Of a DNA stretch of 64,000 nt, positions 17,304 to 26,190 are shown one piece after another. A program made the translations under genes and the position numbers. Source of the stretch: Herminiimonas arsenitoxidans (lineage in GTDB: Bacteria > Pseudomonadota > Gammaproteobacteria > Burkholderiales > Burkholderiaceae_D). The notes under the pieces were generated by a model. It made no database searches, had not been told where the DNA came from, and worked only from the letters and a program-made list of their open reading frames with translations. Within the stretch, counting starts at the first letter, position 1, and each line of letters begins with the position of its first letter. The stretch is from contig NZ_LT671418.1 of assembly GCF_900130075.1 (NCBI RefSeq), forward strand, positions 2,356,001-2,420,000, given 5' to 3'.

Positions 17304-18755
17304 TTATTTAGTTGCCGTTGCAGCTGTACTTTGCGGATTGACCCAACCGCCGCCAGCGGCACGGTATAGCGCAATCCAGGCGGACATGCGTTCGCGTTCC
17401 AGCGTAGCGGCATTCAGTTCGGCGGCCAGACGCGTGCGACGCAAATCTTCCAGATCGATCAAGCTGGCCAAACCGTTTTGATACAGGCTTTGTGTACCGT
17501 TGAACGATGCGCGATAGCCTTCCACTGCGACGCGTGCATCTTCACTGCGTGAAGCAGTGCTTTGCAGATTCACCAGTGCTTCTTCGACTTCACGCACGGC
17601 TTGTCGCACACTGGCGCGGTAATTGACGACGGCTTCTTCGTAACGTGCTTTTGCTGCATCGATATTTGCCACGCGGGTACCGCCATCAAAAATAGGCAGT
17701 GACAATGACAAAGGGCCGACCGACCATGTATTCATATTGGTAGTCGTACCGGCGGAGCGGAAACTGCCAGCGCCGATGGAACCGCTCAAACTAAGGCGCG
17801 GATAACGTTGCGCCTGCGCGCTGCCGACTTCTGCACTGGCTGCCGCGACTTCACGTTCGGCGATAAAGATGTCCGGACGTTGCGACAAGGTTTGTGCCGG
17901 CAAGCTGTCTATATTCAGCAAGGTCACCGATACTGGCGGCGCGCTGCTGTTTGCCAACTTGTTGCGCAACGTTGGCTCATCCATGGCCGTCAGATATACC
18001 AAGGCCTTGACGTCCAGATCGCACAAAGCGCTCTGCTGTGTCGCACGGCCATTACCTTCTGCTGCACTGGCGCGCGCCAAAGCGGCAGTCGCTGGCGCCT
18101 GGAAACCTGCCTTCGCACTCAACTCCGACAGACGTGCCGTTTCAGCACGCGAATCTGCATCCGCACGTGTCACGATCTCTAGTTTGTTGCAGGTACGCAG
18201 GCTGTAATAACGATTCGCCACTTCTGCCGCAACCGAGACACGCGCGTCATGCCAGTTCGCTTGCGCACCTTGCAAGCGTGCTTGCGCAGCACGACTGGTC
18301 GCACGATTAGCGCCGAACACATCGATTTCCCACGAAGGTTGCAGCGCTGCCTGCGTAGTAGTGCCGAGCGGTAGCGGCGCTTGCATATTGCTACGCTGCG
18401 AACTCGCTGTGACATCCAGTTTCGGCCCCAGTACCGCACCGGTTGACACGCTGGTCGCACGCGATTGCTCTATGCGCGAGACCGCAGTTGCCACCGTCGG
18501 GCTGACTGTTTCCGCCGACTGAATCAACTCCACCAGCACAGGATCGTTCTGCTGTTCCCACCATTTGGACAAGTCGGTTAACGTGCCACCATGCGGCAAA
18601 TTTTCCACGCTCTTATCAACGGTTGGTGTAGTTGGCAATGGCGCAAACCATTTGTTAGGCGGTTGCACCGAGACTGTTTCCGGTGGTGCAGTCAAAGCAC
18701 AACCGGCGAGCCAGAACGGCAGGCTCGCATACGCGAGTAGCTGAATTCGTTTCAT
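17304..18755 (-). CDS. Outer-membrane efflux lipoprotein (NodT family)
   Basis: This 483-residue protein starts with a lipoprotein signal (LPFWLAGC, Cys19 lipidated). Two long TolC-like repeats of coiled helices and barrel strands follow. Typical pieces are WWEQQNDPVLVELI, NRYYSLRT and LSQRPDIFIAEREVAAASAEVG. It forms the trimeric outer-membrane channel of the RND system encoded downstream. It follows the TetR gene by 8 bases, so it is the first structural gene of the operon. No frameshift is seen. Confidence 0.92.
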   Translation of the reverse strand: MKRIQLLAYASLPFWLAGCALTAPPETVSVQPPNKWFAPLPTTPTVDKSVENLPHGGTLTDLSKWWEQQNDPVLVELIQSAETVSPTVATAVSRIEQSRATSVSTGAVLGPKLDVTASSQRSNMQAPLPLGTTTQAALQPSWEIDVFGANRATSRAAQARLQGAQANWHDARVSVAAEVANRYYSLRTCNKLEIVTRADADSRAETARLSELSAKAGFQAPATAALARASAAEGNGRATQQSALCDLDVKALVYLTAMDEPTLRNKLANSSAPPVSVTLLNIDSLPAQTLSQRPDIFIAEREVAAASAEVGSAQAQRYPRLSLSGSIGAGSFRSAGTTTNMNTWSVGPLSLSLPIFDGGTRVANIDAAKARYEEAVVNYRASVRQAVREVEEALVNLQSTASRSEDARVAVEGYRASFNGTQSLYQNGLASLIDLEDLRRTRLAAELNAATLERERMSAWIALYRAAGGGWVNPQSTAATATK

Positions 18756-18763
18756 GATTTTTT

Positions 18764-19492
18764 CTATTGAATGAGAGAGCGGCGGCGTGTTGCCTCAACT
18801 GCGACCATCGCTTCTGCGTAAGCAGTCAGTTGCTCCGCCCATTGATCAATTGCTGCCGGCGCCTTGATCAGGCTCGGTCGTATGGTATCGATCACGTCGT
18901 GCGCAATCATCAGATGCACAGCCATGCCGACGATGGAAAACACCAAGCGGTGTATTTCATCATCTTCTTCTGCCACATCCAGATGACGCATCAGTATGGC
19001 CACCAATGCATCGTGGGAAGGTTTGATATTGCTGCCTATCTCTTCTTCCCACAAACCGGTTGGTTCCAGCATTTCGCGGAAATGCAGACGCACACATAGT
19101 TGCACCAAATCGCTTTGCTTCAAGGGCTCCAGAAAATTTTTGAAGAACTCGGCCAGCGATTCATGCAGCGTGAACGTGTCTGAATTGACCGGGATGTAAT
19201 CACACGAAGTGCCCATAGGTTCGGTAAACACGGCGCGATACAAACCTGCCTTGTCGCCAAAATAATATTTAATCGATGCGATATTGACGCCGGCTGCTTG
19301 CGCGATTTCACGAGTGGAGGTTTTGCTGAAACCTTTGTCAGCGAACAAACGCAAGGCCATCTGCAATAAGCGCGTACGCGCCTCGGCACCATCGGAACGT
19401 TGCTTGCGCGCCTCGCCGTCCACATTGGTGGAATCGACAGGATGCTGCGGCTTGGGAGAAGGTTTATTGCTGGTAGTAGTCATGACCAGCAT
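18764..19492 (-). CDS. TetR-family repressor of the RND operon (CerR-like)
   Basis: This 242-residue protein has an N-terminal extension, then the TetR helix-turn-helix (LFADKGFSKTSTREIAQAAGVNIASIKYYFGDKAGLY, about residues 48-84). The C-terminal helical ligand domain resembles the CerR/DUF1956 group (MGTSCDYIPV, FKNFLEPLKQ). It is the promoter-proximal gene of the efflux operon and should repress both itself and the pump by binding the AAATCAAACGTTTGATTT palindrome 11 bases upstream. Met1 and Met4 are both possible starts. The inducer is unknown. Confidence 0.9.
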   Translation of the reverse strand: MLVMTTTSNKPSPKPQHPVDSTNVDGEARKQRSDGAEARTRLLQMALRLFADKGFSKTSTREIAQAAGVNIASIKYYFGDKAGLYRAVFTEPMGTSCDYIPVNSDTFTLHESLAEFFKNFLEPLKQSDLVQLCVRLHFREMLEPTGLWEEEIGSNIKPSHDALVAILMRHLDVAEEDDEIHRLVFSIVGMAVHLMIAHDVIDTIRPSLIKAPAAIDQWAEQLTAYAEAMVAVEATRRRSLIQ

Positions 19493-19502
19493 TAGAACAC
19501 AT

Positions 19503-19537
19503 AAATCAAACGTTTGATTTAACTAAATCGTTTGATT
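19503..19537. promoter_or_regulatory. TetR operator: perfect palindrome plus a second site
   Basis: AAATCAAACGTTTGATTT (19503-19520) is a perfect 18-bp palindrome. CGTTTGATT repeats 18 bp away at 19529-19537 within AATCGTTTGATT. It sits immediately upstream of the TetR start and likely overlaps the operon promoter, consistent with cooperative binding of two dimers and autorepression. Confidence 0.65.
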
Positions 19538-19613
19538 GTGTTTTTATGCAGTCAAATATTGCTTATTTGAAAGGCAAGGATGTGTGCATTGCGCACTTTA
19601 CGCCTTAGATAAG

Positions 19614-19772
19614 TTAGCGCTTACTATCCGATGTGATCGGTAAAAACGTCAGCATGAAGACGGATAAGGACAAAATACCAACCAGCACCGCAGCGAACTC
19701 CGGCCTCATTGCAAACCATCCCATGGCGACGATCATGCCCGTCGTTGATAAGATTTTCGCTATGTTGATCAT
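19614..19772 (-). CDS. Small membrane protein (52 aa)
   Basis: The frame reads MINIAKILSTTGMIVAMGWF... and ends ...PITSDSKR. It has two hydrophobic stretches (about 5-21 and 27-45) separated by the short polar turn RPEF. The start has a purine-rich site (GAACGGGAATCAAT) just upstream. Overlapping longer frames on both strands show neither membrane pattern nor good start signals. I do not recognise a family. It stands alone between the TetR promoter and the divergent deacetylase gene. Confidence 0.55.
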   Translation of the reverse strand: MINIAKILSTTGMIVAMGWFAMRPEFAAVLVGILSLSVFMLTFLPITSDSKR

Positions 19773-19998
19773 ATTGATTCCCGTTCTCAAGGCAGCTTTC
19801 GATAAGTTTGTAATGTATCGAAGATGAACTGGGGAAACTATAGGTGTTCATGCCGATTGCTTGTGGGGAAATTCCTACGTGGCAAGCTGTTGTCTATCTA
19901 CGTCATCTCGTTTTTCAGAAAGCAGGAAAGCAAACTTGCCAAGCAGCTTTCAGTTACGCTTGCCCCTGTCATTTCAGCGCGCTCAATTCATCACCCTC

Positions 19999-20940
19999 AT
20001 GCCATCCACCACCACTCGTACACTCCGCAAAAAAATTTTGCAAATAAGCGTCAACTTCAACGCACGCTTCCAAAAAATATTCTTCGCAGGAGCAATGCTG
20101 TTTTTCAGTCTGGCATTGTCCGGTTGTGCGCTGATATTGCCGTCAAACATCCCAATAAGCGAACCGATTTCGCACCCCGTCCGTTTTTTGCTGACTTTCG
20201 ACGATGGCCCAAGTTCTTCCAACTATATGAATTCGACTGAATCCATACTGAAAGATCTGGCGCACAACCCGGTACAACCAGGCATTAAGGCGCTGTTCTT
20301 TGTGCAGACACGTGGCGCGACACTGCATTCACCGGGACGTGAATTATTGCCGCGTGAGTATGCGGAAGGTCATCTGATCGGTTTTCATACCGCGACTTCT
20401 GGACATAACAATCATCGCTTTTTATCACCGGAAGATTTCGTCGCCTCGCTGGAAAATGGTATCGCTGATATACGCAACGCCACCGGCACTGCTCCGACTT
20501 TAGTAAGACCGCCTTACTGGAGTTATGACACGCGCACGTTTGCTGCATATCAAGCGCACGGCTTGCACATGCTGCTGACAGATCTGAGTGCCAACGATGG
20601 CAAAACATGGGGCTTCAACGGTAGTCCACGCAGGCGTATCAATTTACACAATCAACTCGCTGCTATGCGAGCCAAGATGGTTGCAGGAAGCTTGCCCGTC
20701 GTCGATGGTGTCGTTCCCATCGTCGTTACCTTCCACGACACCAATTCCTATACCGCACGTCACATGAATGAATATCTGCAAATATTGCTCGATGTTGCCA
20801 AGGAATTGAACATACCCGTCAGCGATCAAGCGTTTTACAAAGATCGCTCTGCACTTGAACGCGCCGCACTGGCACGTACGGTAAAAGATGGATCAGAACC
20901 GGTAGTGCTGCCAGGATTATGGGGATGGATTTGGCGTTAA
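19999..20940 (+). CDS. Polysaccharide deacetylase lipoprotein (NodB fold)
   Basis: This carbohydrate esterase family 4 protein has motif 1 TFDDGPSSSN (catalytic base and metal Asp), motif 2 GFHTATSGHNN (His ligands), motif 3 RPPYWSYD and a late His in TFHDTNSY. A hydrophobic stretch ending LALSGC gives a lipobox, so it is probably anchored to a membrane facing the periplasm. It would remove N-acetyl groups from peptidoglycan or an exopolysaccharide. The ATG at 19999 gives 313 residues with a long Arg/Lys N-region. No start has a good Shine-Dalgarno, so the N-terminus is uncertain. Single gene. Confidence 0.85.
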   Translation: MPSTTTRTLRKKILQISVNFNARFQKIFFAGAMLFFSLALSGCALILPSNIPISEPISHPVRFLLTFDDGPSSSNYMNSTESILKDLAHNPVQPGIKALFFVQTRGATLHSPGRELLPREYAEGHLIGFHTATSGHNNHRFLSPEDFVASLENGIADIRNATGTAPTLVRPPYWSYDTRTFAAYQAHGLHMLLTDLSANDGKTWGFNGSPRRRINLHNQLAAMRAKMVAGSLPVVDGVVPIVVTFHDTNSYTARHMNEYLQILLDVAKELNIPVSDQAFYKDRSALERAALARTVKDGSEPVVLPGLWGWIWR

Positions 20941-20957
20941 CGCAGATGCGATACAAA

Positions 20958-21176
20958 TCACATTGGTTTGAGTGCTGCCTTACGCGATATCTTTTTACGT
21001 GATTTACCATCTTCCATACGCTTCTCCCACGCTTTCAACGCAAGGCGATAACGATCCATTTCAAGTTCATACAAGTCGAAGATGCATGGTTCGCAACCGC
21101 TATGACAGCATTCGTCATTGTCGGGTCGTACTGGCGGAACGGGCGGTGCATCATCTGGATGCTTGGCTGTAGGCAT
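20958..21176 (-). CDS. Oxidoreductase-like domain protein
   Basis: This 72-residue protein has a Pro-rich N-terminus followed by the CCHSGCEPCIFDLYELEMDRYRLALKAWE block. This is the four-cysteine signature of the Oxidored-like family (CCxxGCxxCxxDxY), often found as a short protein or at the end of redox enzymes. The cysteines probably bind a metal. The Lys/Arg-rich C-terminus (KSRKKISRKAALK) is basic. It converges on the deacetylase gene with 17 bases between. Function unknown. Confidence 0.82.
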   Translation of the reverse strand: MPTAKHPDDAPPVPPVRPDNDECCHSGCEPCIFDLYELEMDRYRLALKAWEKRMEDGKSRKKISRKAALKPM

Positions 21177-21321
21177 ATTGAAAAAGTAGAAATAACGTTC
21201 GAAGCGTCGCTTTCTTTAATATACTGCGGAGTCGCATACGGCGCGTATTCATGCTCAGTTCAAAATACGCTTTCGTCCGCGCCATCATCTGCACCAATAA
21301 AAACTCACGCGCATCTCTTGC

Positions 21322-21936
21322 ATGAACGATCCACTCACGCTCTTCGGTTTGGTCCATACCTCACTTCTTGAGATCGTATCGTTCGCGCTCGCGCTTGTCA
21401 TGGTGGTCTTGAATATCCGCCAATCACCGTGGGCGTGGCTATTCTCCATCACATCAGCTGCCTTGTATGCCGTCGTGTTTTACGACAGCAAGTTGTATGG
21501 CGATATGTCGCTGCAATTTTTCTTTATCGCCGTCTCGCTCTGGGGCTGGTATCAATGGTTGTTCGGCGGCGTCTCGCATCATGGCGTACTAGTGTCGCGC
21601 CTCACGTCAAAAGGGTGGCTATATTCAGGACTCGCATGGCTGTTCGGCTTTGTCGCTATCGCTTCCTTCCTGCGCCTGTTCACTGATACCGACGTGCCGC
21701 ATATCGATGCCTTCCTGACTTCGGGTAGTTTGGTCGGTCAACTCTTGCTGTCACGTAAAAAACTGGAAAACTGGCATGTGTGGATAGGCATCGATCTGAT
21801 TTACATCGGCTTGTACATACACAAGAATTTGTATCTCACTGCCTTGCTGTTTTCCCTGTTCGTTGTCCTGGCTGCCGTCGGATTGCGCACCTGGAAAAAA
21901 TCCCTGGCAAACCAATTTGCCGAAGTCATTAATTAA
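21322..21936 (+). CDS. pnuC: PnuC-family vitamin precursor transporter
   Basis: This 204-residue protein has seven hydrophobic helices and the PnuC motifs FSITSAALYAVVFYDSKLYGDM, SLWGWYQW and WHVWIGIDLIYIGLYIHKNLYLTALLF. PnuC carriers bring in nicotinamide riboside by facilitated diffusion, trapped by a cytoplasmic kinase. Paralogues (PnuT, PnuX) carry thiamin or riboflavin. The next gene overlaps by one base and encodes a NadR-type kinase, which fits nicotinamide riboside salvage. The neighbouring TPP-riboswitch receptor leaves thiamin as an alternative. No riboswitch is seen before pnuC itself. Confidence 0.88.
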   Translation: MNDPLTLFGLVHTSLLEIVSFALALVMVVLNIRQSPWAWLFSITSAALYAVVFYDSKLYGDMSLQFFFIAVSLWGWYQWLFGGVSHHGVLVSRLTSKGWLYSGLAWLFGFVAIASFLRLFTDTDVPHIDAFLTSGSLVGQLLLSRKKLENWHVWIGIDLIYIGLYIHKNLYLTALLFSLFVVLAAVGLRTWKKSLANQFAEVIN

Positions 21937-22460
21937 TGAACACGTCACCGTTACGCGTTGCACTACTCGGCGCAGAATCAACTGGCAAGTCGACCTTGGC
22001 TGCAACATTGGCTGCGCATTACCGCACGGTTTGGGTGCCGGAATATCTACGCGAGTTTGTGGAAGAGAAGCAGCGTACGCCACAAGAGTCTGAACAATTC
22101 CTGATTGCCAGTACGCAGCTTACAAGGGAAGAGGACTCAGCGCGAGAAGCTAATACATTACTGTTTTGCGATACCACTCCGCTGATGACTGCCATCTACA
22201 GTCAATTCTATTTCGGCAGCATAGACACGGCACTGGAAAATCTGGTGCGCGCGCATCGCTATGACTACACCATCGTCACAGAACCAAGCACTCCCTGGAT
22301 CGCCGATGGCTTGCAGCGCGAATCAGATACGGTACGGCAAGCTGTACACAAACTATTGCTGACTACGCTCGCTGCAGAAGCTATTTCTTTTCTCTTGGTA
22401 TCGGGAGCAGTGGAACAACGTGTACAGCAAGTGACTAAGTATTTATCTGAAGAAAAGTAG
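21936..22460 (+). CDS. NadR-like ribosylnicotinamide kinase domain protein
   Basis: This 174-residue P-loop protein has Walker A GAESTGKST (about residues 12-20), WVPEYLREFVEEKQ, a FCDTTPLMTAIYSQFYFG segment and YDYTIVTEPSTPW. It corresponds to the kinase half of NadR alone; the adenylyltransferase and HTH parts are absent. It would phosphorylate the nucleoside imported by PnuC, trapping it. Stop/start overlap with pnuC (TAATGA) indicates translational coupling. The exact substrate (nicotinamide riboside or thiamin) is not settled by sequence. Confidence 0.85.
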   Translation: MNTSPLRVALLGAESTGKSTLAATLAAHYRTVWVPEYLREFVEEKQRTPQESEQFLIASTQLTREEDSAREANTLLFCDTTPLMTAIYSQFYFGSIDTALENLVRAHRYDYTIVTEPSTPWIADGLQRESDTVRQAVHKLLLTTLAAEAISFLLVSGAVEQRVQQVTKYLSEEK

Positions 22461-22474
22461 ACACGTAATAAAAA

Positions 22475-22508
22475 CGCCACCGCTAGATTTCCGATTCTAG
22501 TGGTGGCG
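22475..22508 (-). terminator. Rho-independent terminator of the TonB-receptor gene
   Basis: A 13-bp stem with one G-U pair (22475-22487 with 22496-22508) has an 8-base loop. Read on the minus strand it is followed by TTTTTATT, a proper tail, 32 bases after the receptor stop. It may also slow transcription from the pnuC side. Confidence 0.85.
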
Positions 22509-22540
22509 AATTCATCAGCACCTCAATGAAAGCTCTGTGA

Positions 22541-24685
22541 TTAGAGATCCATCTGCGCTGACAGTCTAAATACGCGCGGCGCACCGGGAATCAGATAACC
22601 ACCAAAGGCATTTGATGCATCGCCCCAATAGAATTTATTGAAGACGTTATCGACACCGAAGCGGAAAGTTGTCTTCACGCCGGATACCTTGGTCGCATAA
22701 CGTGCGCCCAGATTCAGCACACTGTAACCAGGGATAGCGGTGCGAATATCGCGATTCGGTACAAATTCCTTGCTGCTCGAATAAATCCAGGTGCCATTGA
22801 GTTTCAACGCAGGCATTTGCGGTAATGCGTAATCCATATACAGCGCCGATTTGAGCTTAGGCACATTACCAACGCGCTTGCCTTCGATCTGCGCATCGCC
22901 GGTATTTTCTGCCGTAGCCTGCAGTGCCGTCATGCTGGCACCTATCATCAGATTGCGCGTCACACGACCTTGTGCGGACAGCTCTACACCACGATGGATC
23001 GCATCGCCAGCTACCACATAGGTATTGCTGGAATCGATGTATTCATTGGTGCGCTTGATCTGGAACAAAGCGGCCGCGACACTGACATTGCTGCTGATAT
23101 CTGCCTTGACGCCCACCTCATATTGTCGGCTGCGCGACGGATCCAATACCGTGCCTTGATTGGTCGCGCCATCAGGAACTTCACCACCCGGATCCAGACC
23201 TTCCGAATAAGAACCATAGATAGACCAGTTCTCTTGCGGACTAAACACCAAGGCCACATTCGGCAAGGCAAAACCTTCATCGGTATGACGCAGCAAGGTG
23301 CCGCCGGCATTGAACTGATCGCGCTTCAATTGCGTGTAACGCACACCGGCGTGCAATTTGAGTTTATCCGTCAAACTCAGAATGTCTTGCATGAAGACTG
23401 AGCGCTCATCATCCTTGCGACGTAAGCTGACTGGTTTCGTCGGTCCCAAAGTGTAGTTGTAGTACACCGGGTTATAGATATTGCCGGTACCTACGAAGTC
23501 GAACAAATAGTCAGCAAAGCTGTCACGACGATTCAATGTCGAAACGCCCGTCGTCAATTCATGTTTGACTGTGCCGGTGTTGAACCTACCCTGCAACAAA
23601 GCCTGCGTGGTATTCACTGTCCGCTTGTCATTGTCACGACGCAAATCGTATAAGCCGTAATCGCCATTCGCACAATAATTAGAGAACGAACCAGTTGCCG
23701 GGCAACCAACAGACAAGGCAACAGCATCATCTCTACGCAAAGCAAACGCGTTGGCTTGCAAAGTCGTACGCCAGTTATCGTTCAGCTCATATTCAAATTT
23801 CACACCCAGATTATTGGTGTCATCAGTAACCGGACGGCTCCACGGTTGATCATTCAGCATCGTCTTGCCGCTGACGCCGGTAGGAATGCGCAAGTCAGAG
23901 CCAAGCAACTGGAAGCCAGGTACCGTCAATTGCGATTTATGCTGATAGTCGACATCGACTTGCAGCAAGGCGCGTGGGCTGATGCGCCAATCGAAGGCAC
24001 CGGACACGAAGCGTCTGTCACCATTGGAAGCACGCACGTAGGAACGTATATCTTCCACGGCTGCATTGATGCGATAACCAAAGCGCTGATCTTCAAAACG
24101 TCCGCCCAGATCGACTGCTGCATAACGCGTGCCGCGCTCACTCACCTCGAGCGTCACCGTGCGCAAAGGCTCGTTGGTAGGGCGTTTGGTCACGTAATTC
24201 AGGACGCCACCCGACGAGGCTATGCCTGACTGCAAGCCAGCCAAACCCTTGAGGATTTCAAAGCTTTCCTTGTTCTCCATCGGAATCGACGATTGCGCGA
24301 GTATGACCAAGCCATCTTTGCGATAGCTGGAACCCTGATCCAGTACAAAGCCGCGTATCGCAAACCAGTCGGACAAACCAACCGCGTTATAGGAATTCTG
24401 TACGCTCGCATCGTATTTCACTGCGTCGGTCGCCGTGCGTATGCTGCGGTCCTGCATCTGTTCACGCGTGATGACGCTAATGGATGCCGGCGTCTCGCGC
24501 AGCGGCGCTTCCGAAAATCCACCTATGCTCGCATTGCGCGCAATCCCATCTTTTGCCGAATCGGAAGTCACAACAACTTCAGGCAAAACGTTTTCGGAAG
24601 ATTCAGCCATGGCAGCAGGCGCAAATGCACAAGCTTGCGCAACAGCCAGGGCAATCAGGGAACGGCGGGAGTGTGATGCAGACAT
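22541..24685 (-). CDS. TonB-dependent receptor controlled by a TPP riboswitch
   Basis: This 714-residue outer-membrane receptor has a signal peptide (ends near APAAMAE), a TonB-box-like VLPEVVVTSD, a plug domain (AIRGFVLDQG, ILKGLAGLQSG) and a 22-strand-type barrel with many aromatic/Gly repeats. By sequence it falls with siderophore receptors. The TPP riboswitch in its leader, however, shows that its expression responds to thiamin status, so its likely cargo is thiamin or a related pyrimidine/thiazole compound. The ATG at 24685 is preferred over a TTG five codons earlier. A terminator follows the stop. Confidence 0.9.
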   Translation of the reverse strand: MSASHSRRSLIALAVAQACAFAPAAMAESSENVLPEVVVTSDSAKDGIARNASIGGFSEAPLRETPASISVITREQMQDRSIRTATDAVKYDASVQNSYNAVGLSDWFAIRGFVLDQGSSYRKDGLVILAQSSIPMENKESFEILKGLAGLQSGIASSGGVLNYVTKRPTNEPLRTVTLEVSERGTRYAAVDLGGRFEDQRFGYRINAAVEDIRSYVRASNGDRRFVSGAFDWRISPRALLQVDVDYQHKSQLTVPGFQLLGSDLRIPTGVSGKTMLNDQPWSRPVTDDTNNLGVKFEYELNDNWRTTLQANAFALRRDDAVALSVGCPATGSFSNYCANGDYGLYDLRRDNDKRTVNTTQALLQGRFNTGTVKHELTTGVSTLNRRDSFADYLFDFVGTGNIYNPVYYNYTLGPTKPVSLRRKDDERSVFMQDILSLTDKLKLHAGVRYTQLKRDQFNAGGTLLRHTDEGFALPNVALVFSPQENWSIYGSYSEGLDPGGEVPDGATNQGTVLDPSRSRQYEVGVKADISSNVSVAAALFQIKRTNEYIDSSNTYVVAGDAIHRGVELSAQGRVTRNLMIGASMTALQATAENTGDAQIEGKRVGNVPKLKSALYMDYALPQMPALKLNGTWIYSSSKEFVPNRDIRTAIPGYSVLNLGARYATKVSGVKTTFRFGVDNVFNKFYWGDASNAFGGYLIPGAPRVFRLSAQMDL

Positions 24686-24755
24686 GTTTTGTTCAATCAA
24701 TCGCGTTAAAAAACGAATGCGTGCGAAGGAATGGACAAAGAAATTGCGTGGACTT

Positions 24756-24845
24756 TGCGCTTCCCTACGCTGGCATTATCCAGGTCAGGTACGGAGGGTT
24801 TTTTCTCACCCGAAGACGTTTAGCTCTTCAGGACCCCTAGCGTGG
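24756..24845 (-). promoter_or_regulatory. TPP (THI-box) riboswitch
   Basis: Read on the minus strand this carries the THI consensus in order: CTAGGGGTCC, GGGTGAGA, ACCTGACCTGGATAATGCC and AGCGTAGGGAA. A P1 stem closes with CGCT/AGCG. It ends about 70 bases before the receptor ATG. Such aptamers bind thiamin pyrophosphate and switch the downstream gene off when thiamin is plentiful. Confidence 0.95.
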
Positions 24846-25024
24846 CCGCATACTAACACGAAAGAATAAGCGTGCGAAATGGCATCTTTGTTGTATTTTG
24901 CAGCGAATTTCGCCGATCTTAACCAGGATCAATTGGCAAGATGGCTAGTCTGCGGAGACGTGGAAGTAGGCGGCGTGACTATCAAAGATGTGCAGAACGC
25001 ATGCTTGGTACAACGAATTGATTT

Positions 25025-25423
<399 letters not shown>

Positions 25424-25504
25424 TCAAGCCATTCCATCTACTACTTGTCGCATACACCTCATGTCTATGCGCTTATCTGTAGGACACTTTGATCCACATC
25501 CAGT

Positions 25505-26041
25505 TCAACTACTAGGCGGATAACGTACGTGCATGATCTGCAATTTCTCTGTACCAGCTGGGCTTTCCAACAGTACTGTGTCGCCTTCGTTTGCACCGAG
25601 CAATGTTTGCGCAAGTGGTGCCAGCCAGCTTATCTTGCCGTGCGCCGGGTCCAGCTCATCTAGGCCAACTATGGTGACGGTATGTTGTTCACCAATTGCG
25701 TTTTGATAGGTGACGCTTGCGCCAAAGAAGACTTGATCGCCATCGACATGCACGCTTGGGTCAACGATTTCTGCAGACTCCAAACGAGTTTGTAGATAGT
25801 GAATACGTTGGTCGATTTCACGCAAGGTACGCTCGGGATCAAACTCCAGAGATGTTTGATTTGTAGCATCTTGCTCGGTTTGCAAAACATGGGCGCGTGT
25901 TACTTCCACCAATTCCAGTAACTCATTTTGCAAACGCTGATACCCCTCAGGCGTGATGTAATTTTTCACGTCTAGCGGCATCTCCGGCTGCAACGATAGA
26001 GCATCGTCGTCGCCCGTTTCCTTAACAAAAGCCTTGTTCAT
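25505..26041 (-). CDS. greB: GreA/GreB-family transcription factor
   Basis: This 178-residue protein has an N-terminal coiled coil (YITPEGYQRLQNELLELVEVTR..., about residues 27-95) with the acidic turn typical of Gre factors, and a C-terminal FKBP-like domain (GASVTYQNAIGEQHTVTIVG, ISWLAPLAQTLLGANEGDTVLL). Such factors enter the RNA polymerase channel and restart backtracked complexes by transcript cleavage. The two tip acids are not clear, so Rnk-like anti-Gre action is possible. The ATG at 26041 has AGGAG upstream; the longer frame adds nine unsupported residues. Confidence 0.8.
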   Translation of the reverse strand: MNKAFVKETGDDDALSLQPEMPLDVKNYITPEGYQRLQNELLELVEVTRAHVLQTEQDATNQTSLEFDPERTLREIDQRIHYLQTRLESAEIVDPSVHVDGDQVFFGASVTYQNAIGEQHTVTIVGLDELDPAHGKISWLAPLAQTLLGANEGDTVLLESPAGTEKLQIMHVRYPPSS

Positions 26042-26190
26042 GGTTGCGCTCCTGCACTGCTCATGCATGAACTACTACCTTAACGCATCTTTGCAGAAGC
26101 TACTGTGCGCTACTACACGAAGATATCAATCGGAAATTTTGCCGCATGAGGTTGCGCATCAAGCCATGAAGTCCCAATGCATTCCCTGTA

